DNA from: Seramator thermalis
GTDB lineage: Bacteria; Bacteroidota; Bacteroidia; Bacteroidales; Dysgonomonadaceae
DNA length: 64,000 nucleotides
NCBI RefSeq assembly: GCF_004138125.1
Contig: NZ_RXHS01000013.1
Coordinates: 1-64,000 of the forward strand
Direction: 5' to 3'
Position numbers and translations under genes: made by a program. This document shows, piece by piece, positions 20,301-30,009 of the stretch. Below the pieces are notes generated by a model. It was not told the DNA's origin. It worked only from the letters and a program-made list of their open reading frames with translations, and searched no databases. Position 1 is the first letter of the stretch, and each line of letters starts with the position of its first letter.

Positions 20301-20603
20301 GCCCAACGAAAGGGTAATATTTTCAGTGACAAATTTTCCGTAACCAATGTAAGAAATTTCAACCCTGTAAGGACCCCCTACACGCATACCGTTCAACGAA
20401 AAACGGCCTTCGGTATTGGTTACTGTACCATACGTAGTCCCGGAAGGAACGTGAGTTGCAACAACGGTTGCTCCAATTACCGGACCTTCTTTGTCGGTAA
20501 CACGCCCACTCATGCTCGAAGTGGTCACCTGTGCATGTACCTGCAGTGCCGCAACGATCGTCAAAACAAGCGTTGCTGCAAAAAATCTGATCTTTTTAAT
20601 CAT
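17304..20603 (-). CDS. TonB-dependent receptor, Oar-like with carboxypeptidase-regulatory-like domain
   Basis: A large outer-membrane beta-barrel (about 1,100 residues). A signal peptide ends at VHAQ. It is followed by a carboxypeptidase-regulatory-like Ig domain (GRVTDKEGPVIGATVV through GYGKFVTENITL, about 35-115), a TonB plug (ENMPKMTRSITDIAKLSP, FTIDGANFNNN) and a long barrel ending in an aromatic residue pair (LGLRYIFN). The plug wording with FIGGGINAITKSGTN is typical of the Oar/OmpA-related receptor class, whose substrates are mostly unknown. I take Met4 of the 20612 frame as start because it begins MIKKIRF; 20612 is also possible. A TACTTTTG box on the minus strand (20644-20651) is a plausible -7 element. 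There is no SusD partner, so a Sus-type role is unlikely. Confidence 0.92.
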   Translation of the reverse strand: MIKKIRFFAATLVLTIVAALQVHAQVTTSSMSGRVTDKEGPVIGATVVATHVPSGTTYGTVTNTEGRFSLNGMRVGGPYRVEISYIGYGKFVTENITLSLGETYALNVELREEAVTLGEVVVSAQRTRFSSEKTGASTNVSTSQIENMPKMTRSITDIAKLSPYASGMSIAAGDGRSTNFTIDGANFNNNFGLSDRLPGGGNPISLDAIEEVQVVVAPYDVRQTNFIGGGINAITKSGTNTFKGSAYTYYYNQDLRGNKIGDIDFGERAEESKEIYGMTLGGPIIKNKLFFFVNGEYEKRPGQVVTWRPSPNGVADPDKSLSRVSVADMERVKNHLLENYGYDPGSYTDYPGDETNMKLLARIDWNINTKNKLSLRYNYTKNEAWNPTNGNSTDAGYRNRITGYDRISQYGMAFSNSLYSMDNIVNTFSGELNSRFSDKISNQFITTYSKIEDVRGSNSAKFPFIDILAGRDANGVPIVEPYISAGYELFTWNNGVNNEVITAIDNFTYYLNNHKITAGLSYEYQMANNAYMRNGTGYYRYASIDDFLNQAAPIDFALTYGYNGEEKPAAEVAFHQFGAYVQDEFSVSENAKVTYGLRADYITYVDNLIRNNAIYDLDFGGKKIDTGKWPDAKVLLSPRVGFTWDLKGDQSLKLRGGLGVFTGRLPLVFFTNMPTNSGMVQGSFRAVTTYKNGMIDKSDPILATLAGPMITDVNEMIDKLGLKKTISPEDGALPSEIAGIDPDFRMPQIFKTSLAVDYQLPFSFPMAVTVEGIFTKSIYSVMLKNYSLKPVDETWQRFSGPDNRYIYPANYRYQSRNAFVLSNNTDGWGAIGNITVTAEPVKRLNLMAAYTITESREITGMPGSNAGSAYGGLLAINGPHLPSLQRSQYVVPHKVIGSVSYRIPYANDHLASSISIFYSGASPREYSFTYSNDMNGDTYNTDLIYIPKAKGDIKFKTTEDEDAFFKFMSQDKYLKKHKGEYAGANSVMAPWVHNFDLRFAQDFKVKAGNSANTLQFTVDILNFGNLLNSEWGISKNMSSANGGAILKYEGKDASNVPTFSFVKIKDKDGNNVYPTQTFTTNYYYGETWKLQLGLRYIFN

Positions 20604-20805
20604 AATAGCCAATTATTAATTAGAAATTTTAAATTAAGCGCTACAAAAGTACAATAAAAAATTGTAAAAAGCGTTACGAAATTGTTACGTTTTATCGACA
20701 CTTATGTAAAAAAAATAGTTCGATATTTGAATGTTAATTAAAAGCATTTAATGCCTCCAAAATAAGTTATTAAACAAGCCACAAACCTATATTGTTCCCG
20801 TAAAC

Positions 20806-20853
20806 AAAAAAAAGCGCAGAACATTCGAGATGGATCTCTTTGTCCTACGCTTT
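20806..20853 (-). terminator. Terminator after groEL
   Basis: A long hairpin on the minus strand (20841-20853 pairing with 20811-20823, 13 bp with two G-T pairs, plus an inner GAGA/TCTC stem) runs into TTTTTTT. It lies 27 bases beyond the groEL stop. Confidence 0.88.
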
Positions 20854-20879
20854 CGTCTGTTTTATCAGAGGTTATGCAA

Positions 20880-22541
<1,662 letters not shown>

Positions 22542-22589
22542 CTAGTTGATTTATATTTTCGAATTTTCCATATTCATTATTCGAAAATA

Positions 22590-22862
22590 TCAAGCGAAGA
22601 TTGCTAAAATGTCAGATTGACGCATGATGAGATATTTTTCGCCATCGATCTCGATTTCGGTGCCTGCGTACTTTCCGTACAAAACCTTGTCACCTTCTTT
22701 TACTACCATTTCTTCGTCTTTTGTACCGTTTCCAACGGCAATTACGTCACCTTTCAAAGGTTTTTCTTTTGCTGAATCCGGAATAATGATTCCACTTACT
22801 GTTTTTTCTTCTGCGGCAGCCGGTTTAACCAACACTCTATCTGCCAATGGTCTAATATTCAT
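22590..22862 (-). CDS. groS: Co-chaperonin GroES (Hsp10)
   Basis: The heptameric lid of the GroEL cage. The product matches GroES end to end: [13 protein letters not shown], a mobile loop around [18 protein letters not shown], then [16 protein letters not shown] and the C-terminal [11 protein letters not shown] prefer the start at 22862 (Met-Asn-Ile), the usual beginning in Bacteroidales, over the frame start at 22871, giving 90 residues. Confidence 0.97.
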   Translation of the reverse strand: MNIRPLADRVLVKPAAAEEKTVSGIIIPDSAKEKPLKGDVIAVGNGTKDEEMVVKEGDKVLYGKYAGTEIEIDGEKYLIMRQSDILAIFA

Positions 22863-22931
22863 ACGCTTCAAAAAAATTAAAGTTTATACTATTATTGAAT
22901 GAATTAATTTTTAAATCGACATTTCCTATAT

Positions 22932-22947
22932 TGCGAATTTTGTGCCA
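22932..22947 (-). promoter_or_regulatory. Sigma-54-like sequence upstream of groES
   Basis: The minus strand reads TGGCACAAAATTCGCA, which fits the -24/-12 pattern TGGCACG-N4-TTGCW at the GG and GC positions, with one T-to-C change in the -12 box. A start near 22920 would leave a leader of about 58 bases. Roughly half a chance match of this quality is expected in a window this size, so this is tentative. The rest of the gap 22872-23178 shows nothing else clear. Confidence 0.25.
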
Positions 22948-23178
22948 AACTTATCGGAATAGATCCTTTTTTATTCAATATCATTTTATATTCTTACCAA
23001 CTGACATATTTTCAGATTTAAGTTGTCATGTTTTGTGTTTTTCTGTCGAACGAAACAGATAGAACATTAAATCTATAATAAACAGAAGAATAAACCTGTG
23101 TAAATGTTTGATTCGTATATAAAACACAGGCCTTTTAGAATCAGGAAAATCTATAGGAGAATCTACGAAGAAAATTTT

Positions 23179-25038
23179 TTACGGGTAATTTAACTTTAGT
23201 TTCAGTAGTTTTCCATCCATTGCGGAGACATAAATTTCATTGTTGTCGGCCGGCAATATCATATTGATTAAAGCATCGGAAATACGGTATTTCCAAAGAT
23301 AAGAGCCATTGTCAGCCCGATATGCATAAATCAACCCTTTATCGGTGGGAGCGAGGACCACTCCTTTTTTTTCGACCACCGCCGTTGGAGCTAATTCATA
23401 ACCCATATTCTCTCCGGAGGAAATCCAATTAACATTTCTGAAAGGGACGGTTGCGTCCAAAGCGATGATTCTGCCTTCCATTGTTTTGGCATAAACGGTA
23501 TTTCCGTTTTCGGAAATACCAATCGATTCCCGAACACGGTTTACAGGGTCAGAATATCTCCAAATGACCTTCCCTGTCTTTTTATCAAGAACGGTCATAT
23601 AACGGTCGGGTGAAACCAGATAAATTCTTCCATGCGATTCTGTCGGCCACACCTGTGCGGGCGAAAACATTCTATTGGCCTGACCGCTACTCCACTTCCA
23701 TTTAAGCCACCCATTGTGTGAATCAAGAGCGTAGAATTCGTTGCCCCAACTTCCAAAGAATACCTTTCCGTCATTGACAAGTGGGCGAGTAACTACGAAA
23801 TTTCGAACACTGTCAAAATCCCATGCCAAATGTCCATTGTCAACACGCCATGCTCGACAATGGCCATCACCTCCTGCCACAATCACCTTGTTTTCGACAC
23901 ATACAGGGGAAGAAACAATTGCTTTATCCGTTTTTAATTTATGCAGCAATTTTCCGCTTCGGACATTCAAACCATAAATGCACGAATCTGTAGAAGCACA
24001 CCATACTACACCTTTATATACAGTGGGAGTAGAATAAATTTTTCCCTTGGTTTGGTACGACCACACGTTTCTCCCGTTTGAAGTATTCGCAGCCTTTATT
24101 TCTCCACCCGTATTGGTATAAATAATCAGATTGTCTTCTACAGTCATGCCTCCCCCGATATCGCTTTTTTCCTCTATACTCCATACTTTTTCCACAAAAG
24201 GATTTTCCTCATTTAACGAATAATCGGGTCGAGGAGGATCTACAATCCACTTTGGCCGCTCTGTAGTCGAGTAAAGTACCCAAGGCAACAAAGTTTCTCC
24301 CGAAACAAGACGTTCTTGAAGAATAATCGAATCAGAAGAGACCGTAATAATATTGTATCCGCCATAAGTATCGTTTGCCCTTAAATTGGAGCGACACATC
24401 GCAGCATTCGCCCCTTCAAAATTCAAAGATCTGTTTGCGTGACCATGTCCGCAAAGCAGTAGTTTAACATTGTAAGGACGTAAAGCATCCAACACCTCAA
24501 ACCAATTATTCAACGAATGATCCATCGGATAGTGATTTATATAAACGATGGGGGTTTCTACATTGGTTTCACGAAGTCGATCGTGCAACCATGCGATATT
24601 TTCACGCGGAATCTGACCCGGCCCCATACGCATATTTGGTCCGGAAGCTAAACCGAGAAACTTGTATCCGCCATATTCAAATCCGAAGGTTTCGCTACCG
24701 AAAATCTGTTTAAAGCTGTTCGTTCCGCTTTCCGACCAATTAGAATCGTGGTTGCCGGGAATTACATAATATGGTTTTCTCAATGCCGAAAGGAGCTTTT
24801 TGGCTGTCATCAATTCTTCATCGGTTCCAAATTCGGTAACATCACCCGATACTATCACAAATGCAATATCCGACTGCATATTGATATCGTTAATCGTTCG
24901 CGAAAGGTCTTCCTCACTCGTCGAACTTCCGATATGAGTGTCGGTGACCAATGCAAATCTGAAAGGTAAATCGGACGATTGAGCGAAAATACCGACCCCG
25001 ACAATCAAAAAAACTTGCAAGAGAAAAAGCTTATTCAT
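23179..25038 (-). CDS. Secreted metallophosphoesterase fused to a PQQ-type beta-propeller
   Basis: An exported two-domain protein (619 aa). After a signal peptide (about 1-20) comes a calcineurin-like phosphoesterase with all metal-binding blocks: DTH at 33-35, then GDVTEFG, GNHDSN, NHYP and GHGHAN. From about residue 290 to the end there is an eight-bladed PQQ/WD40-like propeller (repeats such as VWSYQTKGKIYSTPTVYKG and GKVIWRYSD). Its substrate is unknown; such fusions are probably periplasmic or surface phosphoesterases with the propeller as a binding platform. Its start codon overlaps the stop of the esterase gene by 4 bases (ATGA), so the two are translationally coupled. Confidence 0.9.
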   Translation of the reverse strand: MNKLFLLQVFLIVGVGIFAQSSDLPFRFALVTDTHIGSSTSEEDLSRTINDINMQSDIAFVIVSGDVTEFGTDEELMTAKKLLSALRKPYYVIPGNHDSNWSESGTNSFKQIFGSETFGFEYGGYKFLGLASGPNMRMGPGQIPRENIAWLHDRLRETNVETPIVYINHYPMDHSLNNWFEVLDALRPYNVKLLLCGHGHANRSLNFEGANAAMCRSNLRANDTYGGYNIITVSSDSIILQERLVSGETLLPWVLYSTTERPKWIVDPPRPDYSLNEENPFVEKVWSIEEKSDIGGGMTVEDNLIIYTNTGGEIKAANTSNGRNVWSYQTKGKIYSTPTVYKGVVWCASTDSCIYGLNVRSGKLLHKLKTDKAIVSSPVCVENKVIVAGGDGHCRAWRVDNGHLAWDFDSVRNFVVTRPLVNDGKVFFGSWGNEFYALDSHNGWLKWKWSSGQANRMFSPAQVWPTESHGRIYLVSPDRYMTVLDKKTGKVIWRYSDPVNRVRESIGISENGNTVYAKTMEGRIIALDATVPFRNVNWISSGENMGYELAPTAVVEKKGVVLAPTDKGLIYAYRADNGSYLWKYRISDALINMILPADNNEIYVSAMDGKLLKLKLNYP

Positions 25039-25868
25039 TTTTGTCGGATGGTTGAATTAAAATATTCATCGAAGAATAAGGCCTGAAATTTTATCGCATT
25101 TCTCCAATAATTCCAGTCGTGCTGACCCGGACGTGAAATAAAATCATGTGGAATATTTTGATACAACAATTTTTCATGCAATTTTTTATTCACTTCGTAA
25201 AAGAAATCTTCTGTACCGCAATCAATAATAATTTTGAGTGAATTGGGTGTAAGCAGATGAAGCTGATTGATTACGGAATTTTCTTCCCACCTTCGGGGAA
25301 ATTCGCGTTGCGCGCCCAATCGCTTAGCGATATCCCAATTCTGAGGAAACGGCCGTATATCTACCCCTCCGCTCATACTTCCACAAGCACCGAACACATC
25401 CTGATGTCTGAATGCCAAATAAAGTGCGCCATGTCCTCCCATACTCAGTCCGGTGATTGCTCTTCCTTCGCGGGTAGGATGTGTTCGATAATTTTTATCG
25501 ATCCACTCAACCAGTTCTTTCGAAATATAGGTTTCGTATCGAAATGTCGAATCGACGGGGCTATCAAAATACCAGCTCCCAAAACCACCATCAGGGCACA
25601 CCACCATCATCTGATGAGTATCGGCTATCAGCCCGGCTTCGGGCGAACGTCCCCAATCGGCATAGCTGCCACTGTAGCCGTGGAGCAAATACAAAACCGG
25701 ATATGGATGATCTGTTTGTGAGTATGTATCGGGCACGATAACCACTGCCTTGATACTTTTGTTCATGGCATTGCTGTGAGTAAATACAGTGTCGATTTTA
25801 GCTCCAAAGGCCGTCGAACAGGTAGTCAATAAAAAAGAAAAAAGAAAAAAGAGATTGATTCGTTTCAT
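25035..25868 (-). CDS. Secreted esterase D / feruloyl-esterase-like alpha/beta hydrolase
   Basis: An exported serine esterase of the family that includes esterase D and the feruloyl esterase domains of xylanases. The nucleophile is Ser142 in GLSMGGHG. The oxyanion region is LLHGYSGSYADW and the catalytic His is probably in RPGQHDWNYW near residue 255. The N-terminal 22 residues form a signal peptide. First gene of a two-gene unit with the metallophosphoesterase-propeller protein. Candidate substrates are acylated sugars or phosphate-ester analogues, but none can be fixed. Confidence 0.88.
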   Translation of the reverse strand: MKRINLFFLFSFLLTTCSTAFGAKIDTVFTHSNAMNKSIKAVVIVPDTYSQTDHPYPVLYLLHGYSGSYADWGRSPEAGLIADTHQMMVVCPDGGFGSWYFDSPVDSTFRYETYISKELVEWIDKNYRTHPTREGRAITGLSMGGHGALYLAFRHQDVFGACGSMSGGVDIRPFPQNWDIAKRLGAQREFPRRWEENSVINQLHLLTPNSLKIIIDCGTEDFFYEVNKKLHEKLLYQNIPHDFISRPGQHDWNYWRNAIKFQALFFDEYFNSTIRQK

Positions 25869-25999
25869 GACAATGTCTTTATAAAGAAGTAAAAATACAA
25901 AACCTGTACAAAATCTTCATAACATTCCGAAACTTTTTCTTACTTTTGGATCATAAAAAAACAAAGAGTATTCGCTAAAAACGCTTTTAACAAGAAAAT

Positions 26000-26332
26000 A
26001 TGGAAATTCAATTCAAAATAGACAATCATCAGCAAGGGTCTTTTTTCATAGAGGAAAGCGGCAATCAAATTGCAGAACTCGATTTCGCAATCAACGGCGA
26101 CGTGATCAATGCTTACCACACAGGCGTGAGAAAAGAATACGAGGGACAAGGTATTGCCGGTAAACTTTTCGACAAACTTGTGTCTTACGCACGCGAACAT
26201 GGCTATAAAATCATTCCGACGTGCTCTTACATTCTGGCAAAATTTCGACGACATCCCGAACTTTTCGACGACATTTGGGTTCATAGCCAAGATGAACCGT
26301 CAGGAGATGCATGCGGAGTGAAACCACGATAA
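26000..26332 (+). CDS. GNAT-family N-acetyltransferase-like protein (NATD1/COG2388 type)
   Basis: A 110-residue single-domain protein with the short GNAT fold of the COG2388 group: a YHTGVRKEYEGQGIAGKL acetyl-CoA loop (Q/RxxGxG/A pattern as EGQGIAGKL) and the conserved end CSYILAKFRRHPEL. Substrates of this group are unknown. A TACTTTTG box at 25941-25948 is a likely -7 element. It is followed 16 bases later by the DUF4126 gene. Confidence 0.88.
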   Translation: MEIQFKIDNHQQGSFFIEESGNQIAELDFAINGDVINAYHTGVRKEYEGQGIAGKLFDKLVSYAREHGYKIIPTCSYILAKFRRHPELFDDIWVHSQDEPSGDACGVKPR

Positions 26333-26348
26333 TTTTCTCATAAATAAT

Positions 26349-26990
26349 ATGATTATAGCAGCTTCTCTTCTGAAAATAGCTTCCGAAGTCAATATCGAAA
26401 CCATCAGTGCAATTGCACTCGGTATCGGATTAAGTGCTTCCACCGGCTTCAGGGTATTTCTCCCATTATTGGTTGTGGGACTGGCCTCTCATTTCGGATT
26501 TCTCGTTCTCGACGATGCATTTGTATGGATGGGATCTACTCCCGCACTACTTTGCTTTGGAGTAGCTGCAATAGGTGAAGTACTGACTTATTACATTCCT
26601 TTTATCGACAACGTGATGGATAGCATCGAAATGCCTTTGTCGATAGCCGCAGGGACACTTTTGATGACATCGGTTTTTCCGTCCGACAGTGAGTGGATGA
26701 AATGGGTTATGGGATTTATCATTGGAGGAGGTGCTGCTGCTACCATCCAGAGTGGAAGTGCAATCTCGAGACTGATGTCGAGTAAGATTACTGCAGGCAC
26801 CGGAAATTGGGTCTTTTCAACGACCGAAGGAATATCGGCAGTCATTCTTTCCGCATTGGCCATCTTTGCTCCGGTTTTCGTAGCAATTTTAATGGTCGTG
26901 CTCATTGTGGTAATCCTCCGAATTGTATATTACAAACTTCTCCGCAAAAAGAAAAGGCAGACCAATCGAGAAGTAGAAGATATGGAGTAG
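26349..26990 (+). CDS. DUF4126 integral membrane protein
   Basis: A 213-residue membrane protein with about five to six hydrophobic helices and a strongly basic tail (KLLRKKKRQTNREVEDME). The N-terminal GLSASTGFRVFLPLL block, the YYIPFIDNVMDSIEMP segment and the GGGAAATIQSGSA segment match the DUF4126 family, which has no known function. It probably shares a transcript with the GNAT gene upstream. Confidence 0.85.
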   Translation: MIIAASLLKIASEVNIETISAIALGIGLSASTGFRVFLPLLVVGLASHFGFLVLDDAFVWMGSTPALLCFGVAAIGEVLTYYIPFIDNVMDSIEMPLSIAAGTLLMTSVFPSDSEWMKWVMGFIIGGGAAATIQSGSAISRLMSSKITAGTGNWVFSTTEGISAVILSALAIFAPVFVAILMVVLIVVILRIVYYKLLRKKKRQTNREVEDME

Positions 26991-27293
26991 GCACCCATTC
27001 GTCATCCATTGCTCATTTTGCAGAAATTAGCAAAATATAAGTCACTTGAAGTAAGATAAGCTTCACAGACAATCTGAAAGCTTGTCGTTACCCGGATTAT
27101 GAGTCGCATTGCCATCGCAAGAATTTAAACCCCGGAGACTTGTTCTAAACCAAACGAGTTCAGAAATAATGAACTTCGACATTTTTTTATTCTGATAATC
27201 GGCAAACATCCACAAGGCAATGGAAGGCGATAAAGCAAAAAAGTGAATCCGACGATCCACTTTTTTTAAATAACCACAGTCAAATACGAAAAC
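26991..27293. other. Intergenic region 26991-27293
   Basis: About 300 bases between convergent DUF4126 and PHP genes. It holds the terminator described at 27237-27267. A 65-codon open frame on the minus strand overlaps that terminator and shows no protein-like features. Confidence 0.6.
27237..27267 (-). terminator. Terminator after the PHP gene (possibly bidirectional)
   Basis: Arms 27237-27249 and 27254-27266 pair with one A-C mismatch around a CGAC loop. T runs flank both sides on the respective transcripts, so it could stop transcription from either direction. Confidence 0.75.
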
Positions 27294-28442
27294 TTATTTC
27301 AACGGGAAACTAACATTCAAATGTTTATTACTGCGAATATATGTAGAGACGACGTCGTAAGAAAGAGATGATTGTCCTCCGGCAGCAGAAATTATCTGAA
27401 AAGAACGCGGATACAATATGATTTGTTTCGTTGCATTGCCTTCCGATAAAACCAGCTCGAAATAAAGATCACTGTTATTCCGGATTTCGTAATAATTTAT
27501 TGTGTCTCCGTTGTCTTTTTTCTCCGTAAAATGAGAAGGCATTAATTGAACGCAAGCATCGAAAAGATTCCGTACATGCTCTTCCTTTCCGGCCAAAATT
27601 TTGCTTGCCCAAGCAACGGTTCGACCTTCATCAAGAGCTTCACGGATAGATTCGGGAGTTCTGTCTTTTGCCATCACCAGCGTCATAGTTCTGTGCACAT
27701 ATTCTTTACTGCGATCGTAATCATGATCGATCAGATTGTGAATATCGGAAGTCCCCATCACGGTCAGGTCTTTATCCACACACCAGTCAAGAGCTTTCAG
27801 ATGAACTCCGAACCCGTTAATTACCTCAATGCCGTGCAAGGCATTATTTTTATAAAGATCGTCTATCAATGGAAGCCATTCATAAGATCCCTCAATATTG
27901 GGTTGCCATCCGGGATGGTTCCAAAAGATAAAAGCATTTTGTTCGGCTGCTTTCATCAGAGCGTCTCTATCGAACTCTTTTTTTCTATCTTCGATAAACG
28001 GAGACGAATCTTTAATAAAAATAGCATTAAAGTGTCCCGGAGGTGTATTGCGGGTAATCTCTGATCCTTTAACCAGGATGAGATTATTTTTTGGCGCCAC
28101 ATTTTTCAGCAACTCATGTGCACGATTATGATCGGTATTTACATCTGCCTTGTGGGGTTGATATTCGATATGATCGGTAATGGCGAAAGCATCCAATCCA
28201 TCCTCCCAAACTTCTTGATTGCGAATGGTGGGCCACACCAGCCCGTCGGAAAAAACTGTATGCATGTGAAAATCACATTTCAGCACTTTATATCCGTTCA
28301 CATCGGGGATGATGATATTTTCGCGCAATACAGGGCGACGATTTTCATCGAGATATATCATCCCATCGGTATTGGGTCGTTGTCCGAAAGCCAAAACAGA
28401 CAACAGTAAAAATCCGGCAAGTAAAAATTTTTTCTGATTCAT
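27294..28442 (-). CDS. Secreted PHP-domain phosphoesterase (Sb-PDE-like)
   Basis: An exported metal-dependent phosphoesterase of the PHP superfamily (382 aa). A signal peptide ends at AFGQ (residue 21). Metal-binding motifs include DFHMHTVFSDG, ITDHIEY, a later NHPGW and TSDIHN. These fit the periplasmic PHP group sometimes named Sb-PDE, acting on phosphodiesters. The gene lies directly behind the SusD-like remnant, and such PHP proteins often travel with SusC/SusD pairs, so it may be a survivor of a larger locus. A terminator follows. Confidence 0.88.
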   Translation of the reverse strand: MNQKKFLLAGFLLLSVLAFGQRPNTDGMIYLDENRRPVLRENIIIPDVNGYKVLKCDFHMHTVFSDGLVWPTIRNQEVWEDGLDAFAITDHIEYQPHKADVNTDHNRAHELLKNVAPKNNLILVKGSEITRNTPPGHFNAIFIKDSSPFIEDRKKEFDRDALMKAAEQNAFIFWNHPGWQPNIEGSYEWLPLIDDLYKNNALHGIEVINGFGVHLKALDWCVDKDLTVMGTSDIHNLIDHDYDRSKEYVHRTMTLVMAKDRTPESIREALDEGRTVAWASKILAGKEEHVRNLFDACVQLMPSHFTEKKDNGDTINYYEIRNNSDLYFELVLSEGNATKQIILYPRSFQIISAAGGQSSLSYDVVSTYIRSNKHLNVSFPLK

Positions 28443-28536
28443 AGCGCATAAAATTAATTAGGATTGTTGATAAGTTTAATTGTGGATATATAATTAGGTA
28501 AAAAAAGCGATTCTTATCGCAAATTTAATGTTTATT

Positions 28537-29217
28537 TTATTTTTGCCAAATAAGTAGAATATTAAAATCGTCTCCCCCCATATTTTCTTTTGCAGCCAGA
28601 TAATTATTCATGTTGTTTCGCTGAAGTATAGCGGGATATTTAAAACGTCTTGGCATCACATTACCGGTAGGCACACCATCTCCAACGGGCATTATCGGTA
28701 AACCCGTCCGATTGTATTTAAGTCCGGAGGTTTCATCAAACAGAAGATTTGCCGAATCCGGGTCCTGAAGAATTGTTTTGTACACTTCTATCTGCTTATC
28801 GAATTTCGAAGTAAAAATTCGTTCGTCACCCCTTGTTGCTTCGCTCATAGGATTATCTCCGAAACTATCCACCAAAATACTGTACATCCAACTCTTGAGA
28901 GTTTTAGCAATAGCACGATAGTTAGGTTCGTTGAGAGCTACGGCCTGTTTTTCCATCTCACGTATATTATTGAGCCACCGATAATAAACATTCCAATGGC
29001 CATCTCCTGCCGCATCGGTAATGTAATACCAACCCAATCCTCCTGTATTGTTTGTTGTTACGACACTCTGCATTAAGTGAAACGTAAAACCGTTATATCT
29101 GCTCCAGTTATAGCTGCCTACTTCATATAAAACAGGGTTCAGAAAAACGCCGGGATTGGATTCCTGCATTCGTGTAGGATCTGTATTCAAATCGTCAAAA
29201 TTAGAACAAGAAACAAA
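28537..29217 (-). pseudogene. SusD/RagB-like lipoprotein remnant
   Basis: A 217-codon open frame starting at a TTG encodes the N-terminal half of a SusD-like nutrient-binding lipoprotein (NTDPTRMQESNPGVFL, GWYYITDAAGDGHWNVYYRW, SWMYSILVDSFGDNPMSEA). Reading back in frame, the lipobox remnant FVSCSNFDDLN is still there at 29217, but a TGA at 29218-29220 cuts it off from any signal peptide. Complete proteins of this group are about 500 residues; this one stops at about 227, so the C-terminal half is also missing. There is no SusC gene beside it. It is therefore a decayed fragment lacking both ends. Confidence 0.85.
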
Positions 29218-29266
29218 TCAAGTCATGCTCTTTTGATAGTTTTCCGGCTATCCTTTCGATACATAA

Positions 29267-29944
29267 TTATTTCAACAAATCGGGCCTGAGTCGTTTCGTT
29301 CTTTCGAGCGACTGCTCCATCCGCCATTCGGCGATGTTGCGTTCGTGTCCCGATAGCAACACGTCGGGTACACGCCAACCTTTGTATTCGGCAGGACGGG
29401 TGTAAACAGGGGGAGCCAGCAATCCGTCCTGAAACGAATCGGAAAGTGCCGACTGTTCATCGCCAATAGCTCCGGGAATCACGCGCACCACTGCATCGGC
29501 TATCATGGCAGCCACAAGTTCTCCACCGGTAAGCACAAAATCGCCGATAGATATTTCGCGCGTGATAAGATGTTCGCGAACGCGATAATCCACGCCCTTG
29601 TAATGTCCGCACAAGATGATGATGTTTTGCTTGAGTGATAGTTCGTTGGCCGTTGCCTGCGTAAACTGTTCGCCGTCAGGAGTAGTGAAAATGACTTCAT
29701 CGTAATCGCGTTGCGATTTCAACTCACTTATAGCGCGATCGATAGGCTCTATCTGCATCACCATACCGGCTTCACCTCCGAAAGGATAATCATCCACCCG
29801 GTGATGACGAATGTCGGTGGAATAGTCGCGAAGATTATGCAGACCAAATTCCACAAGCCCTTTTTGCCGGGCACGCTTCAATATAGAGGTATTGAGTGCC
29901 CCTTCTATCATTTCCGGAAGAACTGTAAGTATATCAATGCGCAT
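29267..29944 (-). CDS. trmD: tRNA (guanine-N1)-methyltransferase TrmD
   Basis: A SPOUT-class methyltransferase that makes m1G37 next to the anticodon of several tRNAs, preventing frameshifting. Landmarks are [20 protein letters not shown], the [13 protein letters not shown] loop, the knot region [13 protein letters not shown] and the [15 protein letters not shown] block, and the C-terminal [20 protein letters not shown]. The start at 29944 or 29947 (Met-Met-Arg-Ile-Asp) is chosen because family members start right before this strand; the longer frame from 29977 would cross a terminator hairpin. Length about 225 is normal. Confidence 0.96.
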   Translation of the reverse strand: MRIDILTVLPEMIEGALNTSILKRARQKGLVEFGLHNLRDYSTDIRHHRVDDYPFGGEAGMVMQIEPIDRAISELKSQRDYDEVIFTTPDGEQFTQATANELSLKQNIIILCGHYKGVDYRVREHLITREISIGDFVLTGGELVAAMIADAVVRVIPGAIGDEQSALSDSFQDGLLAPPVYTRPAEYKGWRVPDVLLSGHERNIAEWRMEQSLERTKRLRPDLLK

Positions 29945-29947
29945 CAT

Positions 29948-29991
29948 AAAAAAATCGTATCCTTGAAACCGAGTCAAAGATACGATTTTTT
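29948..29991 (-). terminator. Terminator hairpin between the TonB receptor and trmD
   Basis: A 13-bp perfect inverted repeat (29949-29961 with 29979-29991) has a 17-base loop and ends in a run of seven T on the minus strand. It ends the receptor transcript 19 bases after the receptor stop, but its T run also lies within a few bases of the trmD start codon. Confidence 0.85.
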
Positions 29992-30009
29992 ATACCATCA
30001 AACAAGCAT

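Noticed and set aside
27063-27260. 65-codon minus-strand open frame
   Set aside because: It begins in a terminator hairpin and shows no recognisable features.
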